Positions 19,112 to 27,769 of a DNA stretch of 64,000 nt are shown piece after piece. The stretch is from Lactiplantibacillus paraplantarum (lineage in GTDB: Bacteria; Bacillota; Bacilli; Lactobacillales; Lactobacillaceae): the NCBI RefSeq assembly GCF_003641145.1, contig NZ_CP032744.1:1116001-1180000 (forward strand), written 5' to 3'. Each line of letters starts with the position of its first letter. Positions within the stretch are counted from its first letter, which is position 1. A program made the position numbers and the translations under genes. Below the pieces are notes generated by a model. It was not told the origin of the DNA. It saw only the letters and a program-made list of their open reading frames with translations, and did not search any database.

Positions 19112-19226
19112 AAATTAATGGTGCCCAGTTTCTTGAGTTCTTAAGAAACTGGGCACCATTTTTATATCAATATTATCGAAACGTGGGTCAAAAGGCTGCT
19201 GGCCAGCAACCTTTTGACCCACGTTC
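19112..19226 (-). repeat. Dispersed intergenic repeat, copy 2 (two stem-loops)
   Basis: In minus orientation the unit starts with a near-perfect palindrome (AACGTGGGTCAAAAGG ... CCTTTTGACCCACGTT, 19226-19180). It continues with TTTCGATAATA (19181-19171) and ends with the hairpin GTGCCCAGTTTCTT ... AAGAAACTGGGCAC (19160-19118). It matches copy 1 at 10.6 kb. Both hairpins can act as terminators for the two convergent genes. Confidence 0.75.
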
Positions 19227-19240
19227 TTTTAATCTGGCTA

Positions 19241-19888
19241 TTAGACGGTGGTCGGATTACGAATCTTACCTAATTCAGAATCAATTTGGGCAAGAACGGC
19301 CTGTTGGTTAGCAGGCTTTTCTAAGTCAAAATGTTGTAAATCGATCTTCATTTTAGGGCTAGCATCGTATTCATCATACCATTTCCGGTAAGCGGTCCAC
19401 ATCTTATAGTAATAAGATTCCAGTTCAGGATTGTGATCGAACTGTTCGTAGTCGCGACCGCGTTTCTTGATCCGGTAAAGAATCGTATCGAAGTCAGTTT
19501 CAGAATAGACCATCAAGTCCGGTGCCTTCTTAGGCAGTTCAGTCAATTCGGTCATCATATTGTCTAGTAATTGCAAATAAACATTCAATTCAGTATCAGA
19601 GATGTTTCCTTCAGCGTTGTTTTCTTTGGTGAAGAGGGCATCTTCATAGATGGAGCGGTCGAGGACGTTGTTATCGTCGGCCAATGCCTTCTTGATCATT
19701 GCAAAACGTTTGTTGAGGAAATAGATTTGTAATAGGAACCCATAATTCTTAGGATCCGAATAGTAAAGTGGCAATACGGGGTTGTCGCCAACCGGTTCGT
19801 AAAATGCCTTAGTTCCAAGGTGATCAGCAATTAACCCCGTTAACGTGGTTTTGCCGACCCCAATCATTCCTGCTGTTATTATCACCAT
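19241..19888 (-). CDS. Deoxynucleoside kinase (dGuo/dAdo type)
   Basis: Phosphorylates deoxynucleosides for salvage of DNA precursors; lactobacilli depend on such kinases. The P-loop GMIGVGKTTL is at residues 7-16, the DRS motif (LDRSIYEDALF) is in place, and the LID region RIKKRGRDYEQFD carries the arginines. The 215-residue length fits the dGK/dAK family. The ATG follows GAGGGGC. L. acidophilus-type kinases occur as heterodimers from paired genes; only one is present here. Confidence 0.9.
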   Translation of the reverse strand: MVIITAGMIGVGKTTLTGLIADHLGTKAFYEPVGDNPVLPLYYSDPKNYGFLLQIYFLNKRFAMIKKALADDNNVLDRSIYEDALFTKENNAEGNISDTELNVYLQLLDNMMTELTELPKKAPDLMVYSETDFDTILYRIKKRGRDYEQFDHNPELESYYYKMWTAYRKWYDEYDASPKMKIDLQHFDLEKPANQQAVLAQIDSELGKIRNPTTV

Positions 19889-19992
19889 GATAGCCCCTCT
19901 TTATAAAAAATTGCACAATATATTGTATCTCAAAAAAAGTTTTAATACCATATAGACTTTTAATGAAAAATTTGCTTAGGGGCCATTTTCAC

Positions 19993-20373
19993 TTATTTTT
20001 TAGCCTGTTCTTTTAATAAATCGCGAATTTCTTCCAAGTATTGCGCGGAAACATCGACTTCTTCTTCCTCTGGTTCTTCTGGTTCATTTTTAACGACTTT
20101 ATTAATAATTTTCACCAGAATGAAAACGACAATCGCCACAATGAAGAAATTAATGATGGCATTTAAGAATGAGCCGTATTTGAAGGTGGCATCACCAATA
20201 CTGATTTTTAAGTTGGATAAATCAACTTTACCTAAGAAAATCCCGATTAATGGATTAATTAAGTTGTCCGTCAACGATTTAACGATGGCAGTAAATGCGG
20301 ACCCAATAATAACCCCAACGGCCAAATCAATCACGTTACCGCGGGCAATAAATTCTTTGAATTCTTTAATCAT
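19993..20373 (-). CDS. mscL: Large-conductance mechanosensitive channel
   Basis: A homopentameric channel that opens on membrane tension to release solutes during hypo-osmotic shock. The N-terminal MIKEFKEFIARGNVIDLAVGVIIG with the glycine-rich pore helix TM1 is diagnostic. TM2 (NAIINFFIVAIVVFILVKIINK) and an acidic C-terminal helix bundle (EEPEEEEVDVSAQYLEEI) follow. At 126 residues the length is normal. Single gene, about 100 nt downstream (minus strand) lies the kinase gene. Confidence 0.97.
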   Translation of the reverse strand: MIKEFKEFIARGNVIDLAVGVIIGSAFTAIVKSLTDNLINPLIGIFLGKVDLSNLKISIGDATFKYGSFLNAIINFFIVAIVVFILVKIINKVVKNEPEEPEEEEVDVSAQYLEEIRDLLKEQAKK

Positions 20374-20835
20374 GCGACTAGCACTCCTTTATTAATTGAC
20401 TGTTTTCAGTATAGCCAAAATCAAACGCTGACTCAATCAATATACCAATCTAATTTAACCGTAAGTTTATGTCTAATCAAAGCATACCCGTGTCGATTTA
20501 CTGAATCATAATGATTAGTTTTGTTTGGATATTGACTTAATTTTGCAAGCAAACAGCGCGCGAAGATGGCGTGAGACGCGTCTTCAGTGATATATGAAGC
20601 AAACGCGACCGGGTACGGCGCAGAATTAGTCCTGAGTGTCATCTGACGCCGATGCCCACATTGTCGCTGGTGGTCACACTTAGTCTTGGATTGTACTGGG
20701 ATCATCAGTGCAAATCACGATAAAGCCCATTTTCAATGGTCACTATACACTTGGTGGTTTAGCTGTTGCTAGGTCTGACGTGATCAAGCTAGCCAGAAGC
20801 TATCCTGGCATGGAACGTCATCTAGATGATACGAT
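20374..20835. other. Intergenic stretch without recognised genes
   Basis: No frame here has a ribosome site together with plausible composition. A 90-codon minus-strand frame is Arg/Cys/His-rich and judged spurious. Confidence 0.4.
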
Positions 20836-20876
20836 CAAGAAAAGCGACTTTCTTCGATGTTGAGAAAGTCGCTTGG
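20836..20876 (-). terminator. Terminator of the YhgE/Pip gene
   Basis: Arms AAGCGACTTTCTT and AGAAAGTCGCTT form a hairpin. On the minus strand it is followed by TTTTCTT, at 52 nt after the YhgE stop. Confidence 0.8.
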
Positions 20877-20928
20877 AAGTGCCATTCTAAATAACTAAGG
20901 AGGTGCAAGTTACTAGTTACTTGTGTGA

Positions 20929-23880
20929 CTAATTTTTATCCTGATCAGCTGCTTTTGCCCGCGCTTTTCGCTGAACAAGGGCTGCTAGTTTACTCTGCGT
21001 TGCTTTGACTGCTGCGGAGTCTTCAAAGTCGATCTGAGCGAGGCGGGGGTAACGGCGGATAAAGAATAACCACGTTAAGGCAATGAACAGGATCAGAAAC
21101 AGCCCTAAGACACCCATTTCAGGTAGGGCGGTATTACCGGTCATCAATGTTTGCCGTAAGCCGTTCACACTATAGCTCATCGGTAACCACGGATGAATAA
21201 CTTGGAAAAAGTGGCCGGATAATTGAATTGGATACGTTCCGGCTGAGCCTCCGAGTTGTAGGACCAAGAGTACCATGCTGAAGAAGGCCCCGGCCTTACC
21301 GAGAACTAAGTTAAGCCAGGCGACAATCGTCATAAAGAGTAGCGCCGTCAGTGTGAGTAGCAACCACGTGGCCCAGGGGTGAATCGGGCTGAGACCATTG
21401 ATCAGCATCATCAGACCAAGCATGATACTGCTTTCCATAATTGAGAAGACAAGCATGATGCTGGCTTTACTGCTCCACCAGTCGAGTGCGGACTTCGGAT
21501 GCTTGCGTGGGGTATACATATCAAACATCATGTTGAGAGCCAGGGCACCAACAAATAACGAAACACTTAACATATAAGGCGCCATGCCAGTCCCATTATT
21601 AGGAACGTCATCACGGTCTGTGTGAGTCGTTGTGACTGGTTTAGCAACTTGTTGATACGTCAGCTTGGATGGTTTGATTTTACCTTTGTCGGCAGCTGCT
21701 CCCAGTTTGGTTGCTAAGGTTTGATTACCAGTTTGAAGTTTGCTACCAGCGCTCGTGACTTGGTTAGCCCCACTGGCTAGTTGTTGTGCGCCAGTCGCTA
21801 ATTGTTTGTTACCGTTAGCGAGTTGGTTACTTCCAGCTGTTAAGGTGTTGCCGCTAGTGGCGAGTTGGTTGAGACCCGTAGCAACGCGTTGACTGCCCGT
21901 TGCGAGTTGAGAAACGCCATTGGTTAAACTTGGCAAGTTGGACTGGACATTTTGAAGTCCCGTTGCCACTTGACTAGTACCTTGGGTTAACTGGTTGCCC
22001 TTAGTACTGAGTTGACTCGTTCCGGTGGCCAGTTGCTGAGTCCCAGCGGCGACTTGGTTAGCACCGGTTGCGAGCTGTTGGCTCTTCTGATTGAGCAGAC
22101 TAGTATTAGCGTTGAGCGTCTGGAAGCCCTGGGTTAGTTGCTGACTGTTGGTGGTGAGCGTGTTGGTCCCACTAGCTAAGTTGGTTGCACCAGTGGCAAT
22201 CGTGGTAATTCCAGTTGTCAGTTGTGGTAACGTGGCATTAAACTGGGCTAAATTAGAACTTAGCTTGTTAGCTGCCGTGCCCGTCGTCTGAAGGCCCGTC
22301 GTTAGTGATTGTGCACCAGCGGTCAGCCGCGACACTGTTGAGGCGAGGGCGGTTTGTTGTTGATTGGTCGCACTGAGCGCCTTAGTCAGGGCGGTGGTGT
22401 CTACGGTTGGCTGATCGACTTGTGTTAAGGCCGTCGACAAACTAGTTAGGGCCGCGTTGATGGCATCGCTATTGGCCGACTGATCGACCGTTGCCAAGAT
22501 AGCTGATTTTTGGGCCGCCGTTAATTTTTGACTATCTGCCGTTGCCGCCACGCTTGCGTGGAGGGTGTTGCTAGTTTTAATGGCTGTTGTTAATGTGTTC
22601 AGGGCAGTTTTGACCGCTGTTAGGTTGGTCCCGGCAGCTTGCTTTTTCATGGCTGTCACGGTTGCATTAATTGCTGCTTGGTTGTCTTCAGGTTGTTTAA
22701 GTTGTGATTGCAGTTTTTGTAAGCCCGTTGTGAGTGTCGTGCTAGCTTGCCCTAGCGTCTGAATACCGGTGCTTAGCTGACTTGCTCCGTTGGTTAGGGC
22801 GGTAGTTGCACCAGTTAGACGTTGCGTTCGTGACTGTAATTGATCAGCGCCTTGGCTAAGACTGTTAGCCCCAGTGTTGACCTTATTGACACCAGTGACA
22901 TAGGTGTTCAGGCCGGTACTGAATTGTTGGGTGCCAGTCGCCAGTTGCGTCGTCCCACTGCTGAATTGCTGAGTGCCACTAGCAACTTGGTGAGCACCGC
23001 TGTTGACTCTAGTTGTCCCAGTGTTGACTTGTTGAACGCCGGCGACGTATTGGCCAACGCCCTGATTCAAAGCTTGAGCACCATTACTAAGTTGCGCTAT
23101 TCCGGCGACTAGTTGGTTGCTCTTAACGAGTAGCTGCGTTAGACCAGCGACAACTTTTTGATTGCCAGCTTGGAGTTGTGAGGCCCCGTTGATATATTTG
23201 GTCAACCCAACGGTCATTGTTTGACTACCCTGCTTTAATTTCAGTGAGCTGGCGGCTAAGGTGTCTAGGTTAGTTGCAATTTTTTGATTGGCGGTTTGTA
23301 GTTGCTTGCCGCCCGTTGCTAGCTTCTGATTATTAGTAGCTGCTGTTTTAAGGCCGCTGTCAAGTTGTTTGATGGCTGCAAACATCGTCTTAGCATAACT
23401 GGTCGTGATGGTCTGGGCCACGGATGTGCGGATGGAAGTTACTGCGGAGTCAGCCATCTTACTGGCAACGAAGTTATGGCCGGCACTCGTGTCATAGTGT
23501 AAGACCATGGCTTGCGGATGCTGGTCAAGCAAGGTGGTTGCGTGGCGTGAGAAGCTTTTTGGAATCGTTAGGACCATGTAGTAATGGCCGTTTTTTAAGC
23601 CCGTTGCCGCTTGATCAGCGCTGACTTGCTTGAACTTTAAGGCATCGGATTTTTTTAAGGTGGTCGTCAAATTCCGTCCGACGCTGAGCTGTTTGCCCTG
23701 ATAAGTGACGGCCTGATCGTGATTAACGACGGCTACTGGCAGGTCATTTAAACGCCCATATGGATCCCACATGGAGCGAAGAAACGTGACGGCATAGATT
23801 GATGGGATAAACATGATGATGGCCATCACGATAATCATCAGTTTGTGCTTTCGCATATACGCCCATTCTGCTTTAATCAT
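20929..23880 (-). CDS. YhgE/Pip (phage infection protein) family membrane protein
   Basis: A 983-residue membrane protein of the YhgE/Pip family, related to the phage receptor-like Pip of lactococci and to EsaA-like components. The N-terminus has one helix (LMIIVMAIIMFIPSIYAV) and the conserved FLRSMWDPYGRLNDLPVAVVNHDQ segment. Residues about 200-760 are extracellular and consist of dozens of imperfect QLATGxxQL-type repeats, likely a long coiled coil. The C-terminus has about five helices resembling ABC-2 permeases. The start at ATG 23880 is chosen for its AAAGGGGC site. The alternative start 34 codons upstream lacks one. Function unknown beyond phage adsorption in lactococci. Confidence 0.85.
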   Translation of the reverse strand: MIKAEWAYMRKHKLMIIVMAIIMFIPSIYAVTFLRSMWDPYGRLNDLPVAVVNHDQAVTYQGKQLSVGRNLTTTLKKSDALKFKQVSADQAATGLKNGHYYMVLTIPKSFSRHATTLLDQHPQAMVLHYDTSAGHNFVASKMADSAVTSIRTSVAQTITTSYAKTMFAAIKQLDSGLKTAATNNQKLATGGKQLQTANQKIATNLDTLAASSLKLKQGSQTMTVGLTKYINGASQLQAGNQKVVAGLTQLLVKSNQLVAGIAQLSNGAQALNQGVGQYVAGVQQVNTGTTRVNSGAHQVASGTQQFSSGTTQLATGTQQFSTGLNTYVTGVNKVNTGANSLSQGADQLQSRTQRLTGATTALTNGASQLSTGIQTLGQASTTLTTGLQKLQSQLKQPEDNQAAINATVTAMKKQAAGTNLTAVKTALNTLTTAIKTSNTLHASVAATADSQKLTAAQKSAILATVDQSANSDAINAALTSLSTALTQVDQPTVDTTALTKALSATNQQQTALASTVSRLTAGAQSLTTGLQTTGTAANKLSSNLAQFNATLPQLTTGITTIATGATNLASGTNTLTTNSQQLTQGFQTLNANTSLLNQKSQQLATGANQVAAGTQQLATGTSQLSTKGNQLTQGTSQVATGLQNVQSNLPSLTNGVSQLATGSQRVATGLNQLATSGNTLTAGSNQLANGNKQLATGAQQLASGANQVTSAGSKLQTGNQTLATKLGAAADKGKIKPSKLTYQQVAKPVTTTHTDRDDVPNNGTGMAPYMLSVSLFVGALALNMMFDMYTPRKHPKSALDWWSSKASIMLVFSIMESSIMLGLMMLINGLSPIHPWATWLLLTLTALLFMTIVAWLNLVLGKAGAFFSMVLLVLQLGGSAGTYPIQLSGHFFQVIHPWLPMSYSVNGLRQTLMTGNTALPEMGVLGLFLILFIALTWLFFIRRYPRLAQIDFEDSAAVKATQSKLAALVQRKARAKAADQDKN

Positions 23881-24203
23881 TATAATGTACGCCCCTTTAA
23901 TTGAATGTTGATTTGAATTGGCACAGAAGTAAATCCCCATATGTGCATTAATGAGAATAACAGGTTTTAGAAATCGTGCCACATCAACTTAGGACAATGT
24001 GAGGCTTAATCCACAGATTGGGAACAAGTGGGGTTTAAAATCTGGACGATGATTATTAGAAACGGCAGTGCGCATGATGATGACCTTATGGTGTGGGCAA
24101 TCTTATGAGATTCAGTTGGTTAGTTTTGTAATCTTTAAACGGATACGATGTTTTCACGGAATAGTATTACTGACTTGTGTCTGCTAGAGTCTGAACAGAC
24201 AAG

Positions 24204-25010
24204 TTAAAATTTGTTCTTGAATTTCAACCAATGTAGATAGCGGTCATGCGTTTTTTTCAGCCGCTGATAGCGTCGTGGTTGCTTACGGTAAAAGTCTTGA
24301 TGGTAATTTTCTGCGGGCCAAAATTGCTGTAGCGGTTCAATGGCCACGACAATTGGTTTTTGATAACGTTGCGCGTCGATAACGGCTTGTTTGGATGCTT
24401 GGGCAATGGCTAATTGACTTTGATCGGCATAGAAGATAACTGGTCGATACTGGCTACCACGATCGTTAATTTGGCCAAAGCGGTCAGTGGGGTCGATCAA
24501 TTGCCAATAAATATCGACCAGTTCCTGGTATGAGATTTCACGGGCATCATACTTAATTTCAACGGCTTCAACGTGCCCAGTATACTGCCCGCTAACTTGT
24601 TCATAAGTAGGTTGTTCCCATGAGCCACCCGTGTAACCAGAAATGACGGCGTTAATTCCGGGACGCTGATCAAAGGGCTCAACCATGCACCAAAAACACC
24701 CGCCAGCAAAGACAGCCCGTTCTTCATGAGGTGATGCTACCGTCGGCCGGGATGTTGTCACTGTTGTTCGCGTCGGGGTAGGCGCATTGCCAGTGATTGC
24801 GAGATAAAAGTCCATGACATCCGGAGTTAAGTTGTCGCGGATAGCTAGTGGCCGCAAATCAGCTTCCAGTTGTTTTAATTGGCCAGTCGGTGACAGTTGC
24901 TGATGATTGTCCTTGGCTTGGACTAATAAGTGGCGTTCCCAGTCCCGCGTCGCCGGGTTGATAATTAGGTTGTATAATTCGCGTAGTAAGTCTTCGCTGT
25001 TTGATTTCAT
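24204..25010 (-). CDS. msrA: Peptide methionine-(S)-S-oxide reductase with N-terminal extension
   Basis: Repairs oxidised methionine in proteins. The catalytic motif [12 protein letters not shown] and [37 protein letters not shown] and the C-terminal [14 protein letters not shown] are all canonical. The first about 95 residues are an extra helical, charged region ([20 protein letters not shown]) plus a Thr-rich linker; such extensions occur in lactobacilli. The ATG at 25010 has no clear ribosome site and the frame stays open upstream, so the start is uncertain. No msrB is adjacent. Confidence 0.9.
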   Translation of the reverse strand: MKSNSEDLLRELYNLIINPATRDWERHLLVQAKDNHQQLSPTGQLKQLEADLRPLAIRDNLTPDVMDFYLAITGNAPTPTRTTVTTSRPTVASPHEERAVFAGGCFWCMVEPFDQRPGINAVISGYTGGSWEQPTYEQVSGQYTGHVEAVEIKYDAREISYQELVDIYWQLIDPTDRFGQINDRGSQYRPVIFYADQSQLAIAQASKQAVIDAQRYQKPIVVAIEPLQQFWPAENYHQDFYRKQPRRYQRLKKTHDRYLHWLKFKNKF

Positions 25011-25139
25011 CTGGATTGCGATGCAAAATATGAAGAAATATCGTAAGTCATGACTAATTTCTACATTTATGGCGATTGCATATTTCCTTTCTTTAGCTTG
25101 TTGATTGTTGTAGCACCTGACCCGGTTATAGTGGCACAC

Positions 25140-25420
25140 TGAGCAACTCTGGAGACGTTAAGCGTAGTTAGAACCGGCCTTTTTGAATACTGGTGTCTAT
25201 CGTTAGAAGATAGTTAATTTAAGTTGATTCTAACATGATGGTTTCACCGGTACATAATGTTATGATTTGAGATTTGGTTCCGATAATCTCAAAGTTAACT
25301 GGCTGATGTTCAAAACGTCATGCGGTAAGTGTGACGGGTCAAGAAAAATTTCCGCGAGTTTCAAATTCAAAAGGAATTCAAAAGTGAATACTTTTAGTAA
25401 AAACAATCACCGATAGAACT
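25140..25420. other. Intergenic region between msrA and the LysR gene
   Basis: I see no gene here. Sequence is AT-rich with no strong ribosome-site-linked frame. Confidence 0.4.
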
Positions 25421-25474
25421 TAAAAGAAGACAATACTTTCAGTCAAGAATGGCTATAAGTATTGTCTTCTTTTG
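25421..25474 (-). terminator. Terminator of the LysR regulator gene
   Basis: Perfect arms AAAGAAGACAATACTT and AAGTATTGTCTTCTTT; on the minus strand it ends in CTTCTTTTAAG, 17 nt after the regulator stop. Confidence 0.82.
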
Positions 25475-25490
25475 ATACTGACCATATGAA

Positions 25491-26399
25491 TTACGCCTTG
25501 TTGTGCTGCCGGCTATCAACCTTAATGAATTCGTGTAAAAAGTCGGCGACCTTTTTACCAGGAAATTTGGTACTTAAGAGTCCGTACGCTACCGTAACAT
25601 CCGTTTTTAATGGAATAGTAACCAGGTTAGGGTGAATGTTTTTCCATGGGGTTAGGCTAATCATTGCAATATTTTCTTCAACCGTTTGATTGAAGGTATT
25701 GATGTCATAGCGACCACTAGTATCAATGGGATGAATACTTGGAACGGTGGCCAACATTTCTTGTCGCAAAATATCGTTTTTCTCACTGATACCTACCGGA
25801 ACCATCAGGACTTTCTGATCAGCTAAATCTGCAAATGAAATTTCATCTAACTGTGCTAACGGGTTGTCACTTCGCACAGCGATACCAAATTGATATGAGC
25901 CTAACTTTACGGCACTAAAGGCGTGTTTCAACGTGGTACTGTCAAACGTTCCAACGATTAGGTCGCTACTACGGCCCAACATCGCGTATTCACGATTACT
26001 AGAATTAAGATCTTCTTGTAGTTGGACTAGCCGAATTTGAAATTTATCCATGGTCGGTGCAACTTGTTGCCATAACTGCATAAATGGATCAGCGGGATGT
26101 AGTAGTGAAGTCCCAATCGTAATAATTCGCTTATCATCCGTACGAACCCGACGTGTTTCTTCGACAGCCGTATTTAATAAGTCTAAAACTTGTTGCACGT
26201 ACGGCTTGAACTTTTTACCTTGTGGCGTCAATTGCACACCGGTAGCGGTTCGATCAAAAAGTTTAAGGTTGAGTTCGATTTCAAGTCGGTTGATTTGTTT
26301 CATGACGGCTGTTCCGGAAATAAAACTCTGCTCGCCGGCTCTAGTAAAGCTACCGTACTCGCTAACTCGTAAAAACGTTTGTAGTTGGTTAATATCCAT
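25491..26399 (-). CDS. LysR-family transcriptional regulator
   Basis: A 302-residue LysR regulator. The N-terminal winged helix-turn-helix (MDINQLQTFLRVSEYGSFTRAGEQSFISGTAVMKQ, split by the turn) is followed by a substrate-binding domain. The ATG at 26399 follows GGAGGAATTGTC. The gene is divergent from an accessory operon encoding SDR, NmrA-like and PEBP proteins. Promoters for both directions lie in the 135-bp gap with an inverted repeat, so it most likely controls that operon and itself. Effector unknown. Confidence 0.9.
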   Translation of the reverse strand: MDINQLQTFLRVSEYGSFTRAGEQSFISGTAVMKQINRLEIELNLKLFDRTATGVQLTPQGKKFKPYVQQVLDLLNTAVEETRRVRTDDKRIITIGTSLLHPADPFMQLWQQVAPTMDKFQIRLVQLQEDLNSSNREYAMLGRSSDLIVGTFDSTTLKHAFSAVKLGSYQFGIAVRSDNPLAQLDEISFADLADQKVLMVPVGISEKNDILRQEMLATVPSIHPIDTSGRYDINTFNQTVEENIAMISLTPWKNIHPNLVTIPLKTDVTVAYGLLSTKFPGKKVADFLHEFIKVDSRQHNKA

Positions 26400-26420
26400 G
26401 ACAATTCCTCCAATAACTGG

Positions 26421-26490
26421 AGTATAAACCAATAGTTGATAGTCGGTCAACGATTGGATTCTTCAAATTAGTCCATATCCGACTATACTA
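26421..26490. promoter_or_regulatory. Divergent promoters with inverted repeat (LysR operator candidate)
   Basis: Minus-strand promoter: TTGACC (26450-26445), 18 bp, TATACT (26426-26421). Plus-strand promoter: TTCAAA (26462-26467), 16 bp, TATACT (26484-26489). An 8-bp inverted repeat ATAGTCGG (26439-26446) / CCGACTAT (26479-26486) touches both promoters. Confidence 0.55.
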
Positions 26491-26534
26491 GTATTTGTAG
26501 TTAAGACACATGAGTTGACGAAAAGAGGTCACCA

Positions 26535-26981
26535 ATGAACAAAAAGGTAAAGGGTATGGTAATCGGAATCATCGTAGTTTTAATCGGCGTCATGGGATTG
26601 GGATTTAGTTTGGTCCATCATCCAGCAACTAGTAGTCGAGCTAAAACAGCAACGAATGCCACAGTGATTAGAAATAAGACAAGTTCAAGCAGAGTTGATC
26701 GTTCAAGCCAGACCTCAACAATTAATGACGCTGATGTCGTTGGGGTTTGGATCAATCATCATAACAAAGAAATTCATCAAAAAATCACCTTCACTGCGGA
26801 TCATAAGTGGAAAGAAAATCAACATCATGTGACTAATATTTATTCTGGAACCTGGAAACGAATTGGTCATAATCAGATTCTGCTAGCGCCTTATAACGAA
26901 AAGATTCGTCTTTACGGTGCGAACTTCCAGACAATGAACGTTTTGAGCTATGATCATATCTTAAATAAACAAATTAATTAG
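26535..26981 (+). CDS. Exported or membrane-anchored protein of unknown function
   Basis: A 148-residue protein with an N-terminal hydrophobic segment (VKGMVIGIIVVLIGVMGLGFSLV), a Ser/Thr-rich linker, and a small C-terminal domain. The domain contains VVGVWINHHNKEIHQKITFTADHKW and SGTWKRIGHNQILL. That pattern resembles short lipocalin-like exported domains that measure or bind ligands, but no family is certain. AGAGG lies 7 nt before the ATG. It is the first gene divergent from the LysR regulator and precedes the SDR by 13 nt. Confidence 0.7.
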   Translation: MNKKVKGMVIGIIVVLIGVMGLGFSLVHHPATSSRAKTATNATVIRNKTSSSRVDRSSQTSTINDADVVGVWINHHNKEIHQKITFTADHKWKENQHHVTNIYSGTWKRIGHNQILLAPYNEKIRLYGANFQTMNVLSYDHILNKQIN

Positions 26982-26994
26982 GAGGAAACAAATT

Positions 26995-27738
26995 ATGTCA
27001 GTAGAAAATAAAGTTATTGTTATTACCGGTGCTTCTTCAGGAATTGGCGAAGCTAGTGCCAAATTATTAGCAAGTCATGGTGCGAAGGTCGTTTTAGGCG
27101 CGCGTCGCGAAAGTCAGTTACAGGAGATTGTTAACGATATTAAAGCTAACGGTGGTCAAGCTGTCTTTCGAGTAACGGACGTTACGAACCCGGCTGATTT
27201 GACGGCATTAGTTGACTTAGCCAAGACTGAATTTGGTGCAATTGATGTAATCTTTAATAACGCCGGTATTATGCCAACCTCACCAATTAGCGCCTTAAAG
27301 ACTAATGAATGGAACGCCATGATCGACGTTAACTTAAAAGGAGTCTTGAACGGGGTTGCCGCAGTAATGCCCGATTTCACGGCACAAAAACACGGACAGA
27401 TCATCACGACTTCCTCAGTTGCCGGTTTAAAGAGTTTTGCTGGTTCCGGTGTTTACGGTGCGACTAAGTTTGCAGTTCGGAATTTAATGGAAGTTATTCG
27501 AATGGAGAGTGCGCAGGAACACACGAATATTCGGACGACCAGCCTTTATCCAGCAGCCATTAATACTGAACTTTTACACACCATTACTGATACCAGTTCC
27601 AAGCAGGGCATGAATAAGTTATACGCAGCCGTCGGTATTACCCCAGACGCCGTTGCCCGGGTCGTTGATTTTGCAGTTGCCCAACCAGACGAGGTCAATG
27701 TGAATGAATTTACGATTTATCCAACGAAACAAGCCTAA
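26995..27738 (+). CDS. Short-chain dehydrogenase/reductase
   Basis: NAD(P)-dependent oxidoreductase of the classical SDR family, 247 residues. Cofactor motif TGASSGIG is at residues 11-18, NNAG near 88, catalytic Ser in TTSSVAG and Tyr-Lys in YGATKFAVRN. Arg in LGARRESQ after strand 2 suggests NADP preference. AGGAGG precedes the ATG. A truncated near-copy occurs at 31326. Substrate unknown; neighbours suggest response to a reactive carbonyl or quinone. Confidence 0.9.
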   Translation: MSVENKVIVITGASSGIGEASAKLLASHGAKVVLGARRESQLQEIVNDIKANGGQAVFRVTDVTNPADLTALVDLAKTEFGAIDVIFNNAGIMPTSPISALKTNEWNAMIDVNLKGVLNGVAAVMPDFTAQKHGQIITTSSVAGLKSFAGSGVYGATKFAVRNLMEVIRMESAQEHTNIRTTSLYPAAINTELLHTITDTSSKQGMNKLYAAVGITPDAVARVVDFAVAQPDEVNVNEFTIYPTKQA

Positions 27739-27769
27739 GGTATTTAAATAGGGAAGAAGCGATTAGCAA

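Noticed and set aside
20433-20705. Minus-strand 90-codon frame between mscL and the YhgE gene
   Set aside because: Rich in Cys, His and Arg, no ribosome site, no family resemblance.
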